Source of the DNA: an uncultured Pelagibacteraceae bacterium
GTDB lineage: Bacteria; Pseudomonadota; Alphaproteobacteria; Pelagibacterales; Pelagibacteraceae
Length of the DNA: 48,055 nt
NCBI GenBank assembly: GCA_902634695.1
Contig: CACPLE010000004.1
Location: 1 to 48,055 of the forward strand
Direction of reading: 5' to 3'
The position numbers and the translations under genes are program-made. The notes beneath the pieces are model-generated. The model was not told the origin of the DNA, searched no databases, and saw only the letters and a program-made list of their open reading frames with translations. Positions 1 to 9,702 of this stretch are shown in pieces (position 1 is the first letter of the stretch; every line of letters starts with the position of its first letter).

Positions 1-186
1 ATCAAATATACTACACTCGACAATCTCAATATAACCGGGATTGCCTAAAGGTTTTAAATAGTAACCTTTGCGATGAACACTTCTTGTTACTAATGTAACC
101 TTAAAATTATTTGATGTGAGCTTTCTTATTAAATGACGCCCAATTAGCCCGGATGCGCCAAAAATTAGACAATTTTTAGGTTTCAT
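1..186 (-). CDS. NAD(P)-dependent epimerase/SDR (complex I NDUFA9-like), partial, runs off window start
   Basis: Reverse strand from ATG at 186 reads MKPKNCLIFGASGLIGRHLIRKLTSNNFKVTLVTRSVHRKGYYLKPLGNPGYIEIVE; Rossmann GASGLIGRHL motif. Confidence 0.75.
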   Translation of the reverse strand, partial: MKPKNCLIFGASGLIGRHLIRKLTSNNFKVTLVTRSVHRKGYYLKPLGNPGYIEIVECSIFD

Positions 187-203
187 ATATATATAAATAT
201 AAA

Positions 204-830
204 ATGAATATAGATATAAAACTACATAAAGATGATCTTCCGGCAAATCTAGAATTAGGACCTGTAGTCGCATGTGACTGCGAGTTTACAGGTTTAAACC
301 CACCTAAAGATAAGCTGTGTCTTATACAGTTATACTCGGTTGGATCTAAAGAAGTTCACATAGTACAATTTATTAATAGAGATTCTTACAATGCTCCGAA
401 CTTAATAAAATTATTAACTAATCAAAATATCAAAAAAATTTTTCACTATGCGCGTAAAGATCTTCAAATGATATACTGGGCTCTAAATAAACATGTAAAC
501 AATGTAGAATGCACAAAACTTCAAAGCAAATTAGCTAGGGGTTATTCTAATCAACATTCTTATAAAACTTTGGTTCAAGAATTTTGTAATGTTGCAATTT
601 CAAAAGCTAAACAATCCTCAGATTTTGGAAAAAAAGATTTAGACCCGGAACAGCTAAAATATTCAAGTAATGATGTTTTGTATATAGAAAAAATAAACAA
701 AGAATTAAATCATATATTGGAAAGAGAAAAAAGAATGGATCTTTATAAAAATTCTTTAAAATATTTAAAAACAAGAGTGGAACTAGATATAGCCGGATTT
801 GAAAAAATAGATATTTGGAATCATGAATAA
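204..830 (+). CDS. rnd: Ribonuclease D-like 3'-5' exonuclease
   Basis: DEDD motif start VACDCEFTGL, FHYARKDLQ, later YSSNDVLYI. Confidence 0.8.
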   Translation: MNIDIKLHKDDLPANLELGPVVACDCEFTGLNPPKDKLCLIQLYSVGSKEVHIVQFINRDSYNAPNLIKLLTNQNIKKIFHYARKDLQMIYWALNKHVNNVECTKLQSKLARGYSNQHSYKTLVQEFCNVAISKAKQSSDFGKKDLDPEQLKYSSNDVLYIEKINKELNHILEREKRMDLYKNSLKYLKTRVELDIAGFEKIDIWNHE

Positions 831-1800
831 AAATAAAAATTATAAAAAGTCAGCAATAAATACGATTAATCTTCAAATTCTAGCTTTAAAAAAATTGAAA
901 AAAACAATTGGAAGTTCATTTAATAAAGCTGTTAAAACAATCGGAGACTGTCAGTCAAAATGTATTCTTGTTGGTGTTGGAAAATCTGGGCATCTGGCTA
1001 ACTTAATTGCTTCTTCATTAAGTTCTATTGGAGCAAGTTCTTTTGCTCTACAGTCTGCTTCGGATGCCGCTCATGGCGATCTGGGAGCAATATCTACTTC
1101 AACAAAAAAAGATGTTTTAATATTAATTAGTAACTCTGGTTCTTCTTCTGAACTTAATCCAATAATATCATTTGCTAAAAAACATAACGTTCCATTAATA
1201 GGTATAACTTCTAAAAAAAATTCAACGTTACATAAAGCTTCAAATATAAAAATATTAATTCCAGAAGTAAAAGAGGCAGGAGAAGGTTCTTTAGTACCAA
1301 GTAGTAGCCTGATAACTCAAGCATCTTTAGGTAGCTCTTTAGTGATAGCAGTTATGGAATATAAAAAGCATGGTCTAAAAATTTTTCAAAAACTCCATCC
1401 TGGTGGATCTTTGTCAAAGAAACTTTTAACGTCAGGCGATTTAATGACCAAACCACCTTTCGTACCAGAAAATTATAAAATGAAAAAAGCTCTAAAAATT
1501 CTATCAGAAAAAAAATTAGGTATGCTTGTTGCTAAGAATAAGAAAAAACATACAAGTGGAATAGTAGTAGATGGAGACATCAAGAGAGCTAGTGAAAAAT
1601 ATAAAAACTTACATGATTTAAAAGTTAAAGATATTATGATTAAGAATCCTTTAAGTGTAGATAAAGACATGCTTGCAATACAATGTTTAAATTTAATGAA
1701 TAAAAAAAGAATAACTAGTTTACTTGTGCATAAGAATAATAAGAAAAATAAAACAATTGGGGTGTTAACAATACATACGGTTCTAGAGAACGTTCAATAA
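823..1800 (+). CDS. kdsD: Arabinose-5-phosphate isomerase (SIS + CBS domains)
   Basis: VGVGKSGHLANLIASSLSSIGASSF, AAHGDLGAI, LHPGGSL motifs, C-terminal CBS pair; next to lptC/lptB. Confidence 0.88.
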   Translation: MNKNKNYKKSAINTINLQILALKKLKKTIGSSFNKAVKTIGDCQSKCILVGVGKSGHLANLIASSLSSIGASSFALQSASDAAHGDLGAISTSTKKDVLILISNSGSSSELNPIISFAKKHNVPLIGITSKKNSTLHKASNIKILIPEVKEAGEGSLVPSSSLITQASLGSSLVIAVMEYKKHGLKIFQKLHPGGSLSKKLLTSGDLMTKPPFVPENYKMKKALKILSEKKLGMLVAKNKKKHTSGIVVDGDIKRASEKYKNLHDLKVKDIMIKNPLSVDKDMLAIQCLNLMNKKRITSLLVHKNNKKNKTIGVLTIHTVLENVQ

Positions 1801-2391
1801 ATGAACAAAAAAATAATAATTCAAATATTATTATTAATAATACTATTAGTAATAATTTTATCTGTTTTTTTTATTTATTTTAAGAGTGAAAAAAAACCAT
1901 TAGAAGAAATAACAGAAACCAGCGATAATACTAAATTAATAATTGATGAAGAAACAGCAACTCTAATTAATAACTTAAATTATTCATTTTCAGACCCCGC
2001 AGGAAACAATTATGAACTTTCCTCAGAAATTGGAAAAATAGATATAAATGATTCAAATAAAATGTTTATGACAAATGTAAAAGCTTTTATTTATTTAAAA
2101 AATTCATCACCAATTAAAATAGTTTCAAAATATGCCAATTATAACAAAGAAAGTCATGAGACTAATTTTTTTGAAAATGTTGTATTAACCTATTTAGTTC
2201 ACAAAGCGAATAGCGAAAATTTGGATATTTCCTTTAACAAAAATACCGCATCAATGTATAACAATTTAGTTTACAACAAACCTGGAACTCAATTAACAGC
2301 TGATAGATTGGAAATTGACTTAGTTACAAAAAATACGAAAATTTTTATGGATAATAAGTCTGAAAAAATTAAAATAGTAAATAAAAAATAG
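1801..2391 (+). CDS. lptC: LPS export periplasmic protein LptC-like
   Basis: N-terminal TM helix plus LptC/OstA-like beta repeat text, located between kdsD and lptB. Confidence 0.7.
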   Translation: MNKKIIIQILLLIILLVIILSVFFIYFKSEKKPLEEITETSDNTKLIIDEETATLINNLNYSFSDPAGNNYELSSEIGKIDINDSNKMFMTNVKAFIYLKNSSPIKIVSKYANYNKESHETNFFENVVLTYLVHKANSENLDISFNKNTASMYNNLVYNKPGTQLTADRLEIDLVTKNTKIFMDNKSEKIKIVNKK

Positions 2392-2393
2392 TT

Positions 2394-3173
2394 ATGGCTA
2401 TAATAAAAAAATTTAGAATTAAATCATTTAAAAAACAAAAACCAATTGTTTCACTAAAAAAAATTTCTCTTACCTATGGAAAAAGACAAATTCTTGATAA
2501 TATTAACTTTGAGGTAAACGAAGGACAAATTTTAGGATTATTAGGTCCGAATGGAGTTGGAAAATCTACTATATTTAATTTAATTACAGGTTTGGTAAAA
2601 CCTAGTTATGGTTCAATATTTTTCACTGGCATAGATGCAACAAACTATCCCATCTATGAAAGGACAAGAAAGTTTAACATAGGTTTTTGCCCTCAATATG
2701 GAGGGTATTTTTCAGATTTAACACTATTTGAAAATTTAAAATGCATAGCAGAAATCTTAATTAAAGATAACAAAATAAGAGATGAAAAAATTAATAAACT
2801 AATTTCAAAATTTGAACTTGATTCAGTTAAAGATGTAAAAGCAAGATTATTATCTGGGGGTCAAAAAAAGAAATGTGTAATTGCTCTGGCATTGCTTGGT
2901 GATCCTAAAATACTTTTGCTTGATGAACCATATTCAGCACTAGATATATTAACGATAAAAATGGTTCAAGAAATAATTGTAAACTTGCAAACTGAAAACC
3001 CAAAAATCTCTATTATAATTTGCGATCATGCTGCTCGTGATATCTTAGCTGTTGCTGACACTTCTATAATTTTATCTAATGGCAAGGTTATAGCACAAGG
3101 AACACCTACTCAACTTATGAATGATGTAAAAGCAAGAAGTCATTATTTTGGCGATTCTTTTAAATTTAGTTAA
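2394..3173 (+). CDS. lptB: LPS export ABC transporter ATP-binding protein
   Basis: Walker A GPNGVGKST, LSGGQKKK signature, LLLDEPYSALD. Confidence 0.88.
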   Translation: MAIIKKFRIKSFKKQKPIVSLKKISLTYGKRQILDNINFEVNEGQILGLLGPNGVGKSTIFNLITGLVKPSYGSIFFTGIDATNYPIYERTRKFNIGFCPQYGGYFSDLTLFENLKCIAEILIKDNKIRDEKINKLISKFELDSVKDVKARLLSGGQKKKCVIALALLGDPKILLLDEPYSALDILTIKMVQEIIVNLQTENPKISIIICDHAARDILAVADTSIILSNGKVIAQGTPTQLMNDVKARSHYFGDSFKFS

Positions 3174-3185
3174 TAAAAAATTAAA

Positions 3186-4529
3186 ATGTCAAAATACATT
3201 ATAATTAATAATAAAATAAAAAAATTTGATAAAAAAATTGAAGTGGACGGAGATAAAAGCTTAAGCATACGTTTTGCTCTTCTTGCTTCACAAGCAATTG
3301 GTAAATCAACAGCATATAATTTGTTAAAATCAGAAGATGTATTTAGCGTAGTTAATTGCCTTAAAAAGCTTGGAGTAAAAATAAGATGGAACAAAAAAAA
3401 TAATTTATGTGAAATAATTGGAAATGGATTAAATAGTTACGCATATAAAAAAAATTTAATTCTAAATGGAAATAATTCTGGAACATGTGTAAGGTTATTA
3501 ACTTCGCTTCTAATTAATTCACCAGAAAAAATAAAAATTACTGGTGATAAATCTTTATCTAAAAGAGATATGAAAAGAATAACAGAGCCACTTTCTAAAT
3601 TTGGAGCAAGCTTTTATCCAAAAAATAAAAGTACTTTGCCTCTATATATTAAAGGAAGTAATTACTTGACTCCAATACATTACTTAGAACTTAAGGGATC
3701 GAGTCAATGCAAGAGCGGTGTGATGCTTGCATCTTTATTGACCGAGGGAGAAACTATAATCAAATGCAAACCTTCAAGAAATCATACTGAACATTTATTT
3801 AAATATCTAAAAATTCCAATTAAAATAAAAAAAAAAAATAATTTTGAAATTATAAAAATAAAAGGTAAAAAAAATTTTAACAGTTTTAAATATATTATTC
3901 CTGGAGATATAAGCTCTAGTGCTTTTTTTATCGTTTTAACTTTATTATCTAAAAACAGTAAACTAATTATAAAAAAAGTTGGAGTAAATAAATCTAGAAC
4001 AGGCGTTATTGATATACTAAATAAAATGGGTGCAAAAATTTTACTAAAAAATAAAAAAAATTATAAAGGTGAAAAAATTGCAGATATTCATGTAAAAAGT
4101 TCAAAATCTTTAAAATCTATAAATTGTCCAACAAAATTAAATACTAGTGCTATTGATGAATTTTTAATAATTTTTCTTGCTGCTGCAAAAGCAAAAGGAA
4201 TTTCATACTTTAAAAATCTTGAAGAATTAAATAAAAAGGAGTCCAAAAGATTAGATTGGGGATCAAAAATTTTAAAAATGATTGGAATAAAAAATAAGTT
4301 AATTGGAAATCATGGAATCAAAATATGGGGAAGGCCAAATCTAATTTTAAATAAAAATTATGAAATAAAAAATTATTTAAAAGATCACAGAGTAATGGCC
4401 ATGAGCACGATAGCTGCACTGACACTTGGTGGAAAGTGGAAAATACATGATTCAGATTCAATAAATACTTCATTTCCATCGTTTTTTAATATTTTACAAA
4501 AAGATCTTGGATTAAAAATTTATAGATGA
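3186..4529 (+). CDS. aroA: 3-phosphoshikimate 1-carboxyvinyltransferase
   Basis: GDKSLSIRFALLAS, GNNSGTCVRLL, DHRVMAMS motifs. Confidence 0.92.
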   Translation: MSKYIIINNKIKKFDKKIEVDGDKSLSIRFALLASQAIGKSTAYNLLKSEDVFSVVNCLKKLGVKIRWNKKNNLCEIIGNGLNSYAYKKNLILNGNNSGTCVRLLTSLLINSPEKIKITGDKSLSKRDMKRITEPLSKFGASFYPKNKSTLPLYIKGSNYLTPIHYLELKGSSQCKSGVMLASLLTEGETIIKCKPSRNHTEHLFKYLKIPIKIKKKNNFEIIKIKGKKNFNSFKYIIPGDISSSAFFIVLTLLSKNSKLIIKKVGVNKSRTGVIDILNKMGAKILLKNKKNYKGEKIADIHVKSSKSLKSINCPTKLNTSAIDEFLIIFLAAAKAKGISYFKNLEELNKKESKRLDWGSKILKMIGIKNKLIGNHGIKIWGRPNLILNKNYEIKNYLKDHRVMAMSTIAALTLGGKWKIHDSDSINTSFPSFFNILQKDLGLKIYR

Positions 4530-5191
4530 AACTTAAAAAAAAAATAAAAATTGCTATTGATAGCCCTGCAGCAGCTGGTGCTGGAACACAAGGTAAAATG
4601 ATTTCAAAACACTACAAATTGTTTTTTTTAGATACAGGTAAAATTTATCGATTTTTAGGTTATTATAAAATTAATTACCCTAAAAAATTTAATATTTCTT
4701 TTATAAAAAAAAAAATAAAAAAATTGAAATTAATTGATCTTTCAAAAAAAAAACTGTTAAGTGATCAAGTCGGAGTGGCAGCATCTATAATAGCAAAAAG
4801 AAAAGAAATCCGTAAACTTGTTCATAATTTTCAAATTAAATGTGCCTATTTTCCACCAAAAAAATATAACGGATCTTGTTTAGATGGAAGAGACATAACT
4901 TACAAAATTATCCCAGATGCAGAATTTAAATTCTTTATTACTGCTGATATTAAATCAAGAGCAAAAAGAAGGTATTTGGAGCTTATAAAATTAAAAAGAA
5001 AAGTTTCTTATAATGAGGTGCTTAAAAGCATTAAAAAACGTGATAAAAATGATTATAAAAGAAGAATATCTCCCCTAAAAAAAACAAAAGATTCGATCTT
5101 GATTAATACTACAAATTTATCTAAAAGAGCTTGCTTTTTAAAAATTAAAAAAATAATTGATAAAAAATTGATAATTGATGGAAATTTATAA
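4526..5191 (+). CDS. cmk: (d)CMP kinase (atypical P-loop)
   Basis: IAIDSPAAAGAGTQGK, LDTGKIYR, DGRDITYKIIPDAEFKFFITAD; sits between aroA and rpsA. Confidence 0.85.
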   Translation: MKLKKKIKIAIDSPAAAGAGTQGKMISKHYKLFFLDTGKIYRFLGYYKINYPKKFNISFIKKKIKKLKLIDLSKKKLLSDQVGVAASIIAKRKEIRKLVHNFQIKCAYFPPKKYNGSCLDGRDITYKIIPDAEFKFFITADIKSRAKRRYLELIKLKRKVSYNEVLKSIKKRDKNDYKRRISPLKKTKDSILINTTNLSKRACFLKIKKIIDKKLIIDGNL

Positions 5192-6899
5192 AGATATTCA
5201 AAGCCCTGCTTCTAAAGAATTTATAGAATTGCTAAACACGCAATTATCTAAAGCAAAAATTGAAGAAGGAAAAATAGTTGAGGGCAAAGTTGCAAAAATT
5301 ACTGAAAAGTTTGTATTTTTATTCATTGAAGGTCTTAAATCAGAACCAGTTATAGATGTAAACGAAATTAAAAATATTAAAATTTATGAAAACATTAAAG
5401 TTGGAGATAAAATTTCTGTATTGCTTGAAAGAATAGAAGATAGAAATGGAGAAGTGGTTGTTTCGGCTTCTAAAGCACAAAAAATTAAAGGTTGGTATCA
5501 ATTAGAAAATGCTTATGAAAAAAATGAACCAATTATGGGAAAAATCACATCAAAATGCAAAGGTGGTGTAATAGTTGAACACATTGATACTGGTTCTTTA
5601 ATGTTTTGTCCGGGATCTCAAGTATCAGATAAACCTTTGAAAGATATTTCACATTTAATGAATGAGCCTCAAAAATTTGCGTTAATAAAATTAGACAAAG
5701 TTAGAGGAAATGCATGTGTTTCAAGAAGACAAATAATATCATCTAACAAAAAAGAAGATAAAGCAAAAATAGTTGATAAGTACAAAGTTGGAGATGTTAT
5801 TAAAAATGCAATAGTTAAAGGTTACTCTAGCTTCGGATGTTTTTTTGATGTTAATTCGGAATTAGATGTTCTTGTACACTTGCAGGAAATTAGTTATTCT
5901 AGAATAAATCATCCAGACGAAATTTTTAACATAGGCGAAAAACACGATTTACTAGTTATAAGTGTTGATAAAGAAAAATTACAGGTTGGATGTAGCATAA
6001 AACAACTATCACCAGATCCCTTTGAACATATTTCAAACTATGAATTGAATAAACCTTATAAAGCAACAGTAGTAAAAATAATGGATTTTGGTGCCTTCTG
6101 TGAACTGGAACCTGGATTATCAACTTTGCTACATTCTAGTGAACTGAGTTGGACTAAAAAAAATCCATCTGCAAAAAAAATGTTTAAAATAGGAGACGAA
6201 ATAGAATGCGTAATTACTGAAATTGATAAAGAAAAAAGAAGAGTTGCTATATCTCATCGCCTAACAAAAGAAAATCCTTATGAAGTTATGGAAAAAAAAT
6301 ATCCTGTCGGTTCAGAAGTTGAAGGTGTTGTTAGTAATATAAGTGAATATGCATTATATCTAAAAATAGACAATTTAGAAATTGATGCATTTCTCCACTG
6401 CAATGATTTAACTTATGGAAAAGAGCCTGAAGAAGAGCTAAAAAAATATAATAAAGGTTCTAAATTAAAAGTAAAAGTATTAGAAATTAAAAAAGATCAG
6501 CAAAAAATTAGAGTAGGTTTAAAACAAACTAAAACTGATCCATTTGATTGGTTTAAAGATAAAAAAGTAAATGAAACTATCACTGTTAAAGTGGTAAGTT
6601 CTAATAATAAGGGACTTATTGTCAAACCAGAAGGATGTGAACTAGAATTTTTAATAAAAAAATCTCAAATTGCAATAAGCGCTGCAGATGCAAGACCCTC
6701 TAGATTTGTTGGTTCTGAACGTATAGATGCGGCTATCGCCGAAATAGATATGAATAAAAGAAAAGTTACCTTAAGTATAAAACTTTTAGAAGAACTAAAA
6801 AACAAGGAAGCAGTTTCTAAGTTTAGTTCACCTCTTTCAGGAAAAAATCTACCTTTTTCATCTCTATCGGATGATTTAGAAAAAAAACAAAAAAAATAA
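5175..6899 (+). CDS. rpsA: 30S ribosomal protein S1
   Basis: Multiple S1 RNA-binding repeats (VVKIMDFGAFCELEPGLSTLLHSSELSW etc.); start may be 5178. Confidence 0.93.
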   Translation: MMEIYKDIQSPASKEFIELLNTQLSKAKIEEGKIVEGKVAKITEKFVFLFIEGLKSEPVIDVNEIKNIKIYENIKVGDKISVLLERIEDRNGEVVVSASKAQKIKGWYQLENAYEKNEPIMGKITSKCKGGVIVEHIDTGSLMFCPGSQVSDKPLKDISHLMNEPQKFALIKLDKVRGNACVSRRQIISSNKKEDKAKIVDKYKVGDVIKNAIVKGYSSFGCFFDVNSELDVLVHLQEISYSRINHPDEIFNIGEKHDLLVISVDKEKLQVGCSIKQLSPDPFEHISNYELNKPYKATVVKIMDFGAFCELEPGLSTLLHSSELSWTKKNPSAKKMFKIGDEIECVITEIDKEKRRVAISHRLTKENPYEVMEKKYPVGSEVEGVVSNISEYALYLKIDNLEIDAFLHCNDLTYGKEPEEELKKYNKGSKLKVKVLEIKKDQQKIRVGLKQTKTDPFDWFKDKKVNETITVKVVSSNNKGLIVKPEGCELEFLIKKSQIAISAADARPSRFVGSERIDAAIAEIDMNKRKVTLSIKLLEELKNKEAVSKFSSPLSGKNLPFSSLSDDLEKKQKK

Positions 6900-6905
6900 A
6901 ATAAA

Positions 6906-7196
6906 TTGGCTATTGTAAAATCAAAGCTCTTAAAACAACTAGCAGATAACTATCCAAATTTTTTAAAAAAAGACTTAGAAAAATCAATAAATATTTTACT
7001 TAAAGAAATTAAATTAGCTCTTAAAAAAGGTGAAAACGTAGAGCTGAGAGACTTTGGAACATGGTCATTAAATCTACAAAAAGCTAGAATATCAAGAAAT
7101 CCTAGAACTGGAGAAAAGCTTGAAACTCCAGAGAAAAAAAAAATTCGTTTTAAAATAAGTAAAAAACTTTTTAAAAAAATTAACAACAATGAATAA
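6906..7196 (+). CDS. ihfB: Integration host factor subunit beta (TTG start)
   Basis: HU/IHF fold, ELRDFGTWSL and RNPRTGEKLETPEKKKIRFK. Confidence 0.85.
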   Translation: MAIVKSKLLKQLADNYPNFLKKDLEKSINILLKEIKLALKKGENVELRDFGTWSLNLQKARISRNPRTGEKLETPEKKKIRFKISKKLFKKINNNE

Positions 7197-7860
7197 AAAA
7201 ATTTTTATAGCTTGTGACACTAGAAATATAACCAAAGTTAAAAATATAATTAAGAAAAGCAATACAAAAAAATTAAAAATTGGCTATAAATTTGGATTAG
7301 AATTTTTTAATTCTAAAAATGGTAGAAATTTCATTTCGAAAATAAAAAACAAAATTATATTTGCCGATTTAAAACTTCACGATATTCCAAATACATGCAT
7401 ATCTGCAGTAAAAGCAATTAAAGATTTAAAAGTTAACTATTTAACAATTCATATAAGTTCTGGTTTAGACGCTCTAAAAGCTGTAAAAAAAATTTCTGGT
7501 AAAATTAAAATTGTTGGTGTTAGCACACTAACATCATTAAATAATGAAAAATTAAAACAAACTGGACATACAAGATCAATAAAAAATTTAGTAATGTATC
7601 AAGCAAAGTTGGCCAGAAAAGCAAACTTAGATGCATTAGTTTGTAGCGCACATGAAGTAGCATACGTAAAGAAAATTTTTAAAAAAGAAATTATTACACC
7701 TGGGATTAGGTTTTCGGGTGATAAGGCTATTGATCAAAAACGTATTATGACCCCAAAAAAAGCATTTGAAAATGGCGCCACTTCAATTGTTATTGGACGA
7801 AGTATCACGCAAGGAAATATTAATAATAATATAAAAAGATTAATTAAATCATTAAACTAA
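7189..7860 (+). CDS. pyrF: Orotidine 5'-phosphate decarboxylase
   Basis: FADLKLHDIPNT catalytic DxKxxD motif; TPGIRFSGD; IVIGRSI. Confidence 0.9.
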   Translation: MNKKIFIACDTRNITKVKNIIKKSNTKKLKIGYKFGLEFFNSKNGRNFISKIKNKIIFADLKLHDIPNTCISAVKAIKDLKVNYLTIHISSGLDALKAVKKISGKIKIVGVSTLTSLNNEKLKQTGHTRSIKNLVMYQAKLARKANLDALVCSAHEVAYVKKIFKKEIITPGIRFSGDKAIDQKRIMTPKKAFENGATSIVIGRSITQGNINNNIKRLIKSLN

Positions 7861-7864
7861 AATA

Positions 7865-8476
7865 ATGAAAGTAAAAATATGCGGACTTTCATCGGTAGTA
7901 GATGTAAAAACTTGTATTGACCACGGGGCAGATTATTGTGGATTTATTTTAAATTACCCTAAAAGTCATAGATTTATTCAAATAGATAAAGCTAAAGAAT
8001 TAACAAACATTGAAAAAAAATACACTAAATATGTTGGGGTATTAGTTAGTCCAAAATATCAAGAGTTAGAAAAATTTTCAAAATTAAATTTAGATTATTT
8101 TCAACTTTATGGAGATTATAATGAAAAGTTAATTTATGATATTAAATCAAAGTTTAATAAAAAAATAATTGTCGCAATTCAAGTAAAAAAAAAAGAAGAT
8201 GTGCTTAATTACAAAAAATTTGAAAAAGTTGCGGATATCATTCTTTGGGACAGCTTTGGTTTAGAGCTAAGCTTAGATTGGAATTTTGATTGGATAAAGT
8301 CAATAGAAACTAATGTTACTAAAATGATAGCGGGCAACATTAATGTTGATAAGCTTGAAAAAATTTTCAATTTAGCAGATATAATTGATGTTTCTGGTGC
8401 TTTAGAAACAAATAAAGTAAAAGATATAACAAAAATTAAAAATTTTTTGAATAATTTAAAAAAACTTACAAAATGA
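7865..8476 (+). CDS. trpF: Phosphoribosylanthranilate isomerase
   Basis: MKVKICGL start, GADYCGFIL, C-terminal DVSGALE. Confidence 0.85.
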   Translation: MKVKICGLSSVVDVKTCIDHGADYCGFILNYPKSHRFIQIDKAKELTNIEKKYTKYVGVLVSPKYQELEKFSKLNLDYFQLYGDYNEKLIYDIKSKFNKKIIVAIQVKKKEDVLNYKKFEKVADIILWDSFGLELSLDWNFDWIKSIETNVTKMIAGNINVDKLEKIFNLADIIDVSGALETNKVKDITKIKNFLNNLKKLTK

Positions 8477-9699
8477 AAATTAAAAAAGGTATACCTTTGA
8501 TCGACCAACACGATAAAAATGGTTTCTGGGGTAAAAAATTTGGAGGCAATTTCATTCCTGAAACATTAAAAAAACCAGTCGAAGATCTTGCTTCGTTATT
8601 TGAAAAACTAAGAAAAAACAATAAATTTATCAAGGATAGAGATTACTATTTTGAAAATTGGGTTGGCGCTCCTACCCCATTTGTAAAACTAGAAAACTTA
8701 ACAAATTATTTAGGTGGAGCTCAAATATGGACAAAAATTGTATCTGAGGCAAACGGCGGGGCTCATAAAATTTATAATGCTACAGTTCATTGTCTTATTG
8801 CAAAAAAATCAGGGAAAAAATACATAGTGGGCGACACTGGAGCAGGATATGCAGGAAAAATGCTAAGTATGGCTGCTAAAAAATTTGGCTTAAAATGTAA
8901 AATTTTCATGGGAGCAAAGGATATTAAGAGGCAAAAACCTAACTGCGATGCAATGAGAAAGAATGGTGCTGAAATAGTTCCAGTTTACACAGGAAGTCAA
9001 ACACTAGTTGATGCTGTAAGTGAATGCATGAGATACTGGGTTTCAAACTGTGACACTACTCATATGTGTGTAGGCTCAACTGTTGGACCTAATATTTTTG
9101 TAAAAATTTGTGGGTGGAGTACATCACAAATTTCTAGAGAGCTTTTAGTTCAAATAAAAGAAGAATTCGGAAAAATTCCAAAAAAATTAAAATTGCTGAA
9201 CTGTGTTGGTGGAGGTTCTTCAAGTTTTGGGTTTTGGAATGAGTTCATGGATTACGATAAAAAACAAATTGAGTTTGTTGGTATTGAAGCAGGCGGTCCA
9301 AATAAAAGTAAAAGACACGCAGCTCCTTTAACGTATGGATCAAAAATCGGAATATTGCATGGTGCTGCTCAATATGTAAATCAGAATACAGATGGTCAAA
9401 TAGAAGAAACTGAATCTATTAGTGCAGGCCTAGATTATCCTGGCGTTTCTCCACTGCATTGTTTTTTAAAAGATGCTAAAAGAGCTAGATATACTTCGGC
9501 CAGCGATGAAGAGGCATTAAGTGCATATAAAATAGTTACTAAATATGAAAATTTAAATCCTAGTTTAGAACCAAGCCATGCATTTGCAGAAGCAATAAAA
9601 ATAGCTCCAAAATTAAGTAAGGATACTATTGTTTGCGTAAACAGCTGTGGCGACGCACAAAAAGATCGCGATATTTTAAAGCAAAGGTTAGGTAAATAA
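8473..9699 (+). CDS. trpB: Tryptophan synthase beta chain (divergent)
   Basis: GGAHKI PLP lysine motif, CVGGGSSSFGF, SISAGLDYPGVSP; between trpF and trpA. Confidence 0.85.
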   Translation: MKIKKGIPLIDQHDKNGFWGKKFGGNFIPETLKKPVEDLASLFEKLRKNNKFIKDRDYYFENWVGAPTPFVKLENLTNYLGGAQIWTKIVSEANGGAHKIYNATVHCLIAKKSGKKYIVGDTGAGYAGKMLSMAAKKFGLKCKIFMGAKDIKRQKPNCDAMRKNGAEIVPVYTGSQTLVDAVSECMRYWVSNCDTTHMCVGSTVGPNIFVKICGWSTSQISRELLVQIKEEFGKIPKKLKLLNCVGGGSSSFGFWNEFMDYDKKQIEFVGIEAGGPNKSKRHAAPLTYGSKIGILHGAAQYVNQNTDGQIEETESISAGLDYPGVSPLHCFLKDAKRARYTSASDEEALSAYKIVTKYENLNPSLEPSHAFAEAIKIAPKLSKDTIVCVNSCGDAQKDRDILKQRLGK

Positions 9700-9702
9700 A
9701 AA

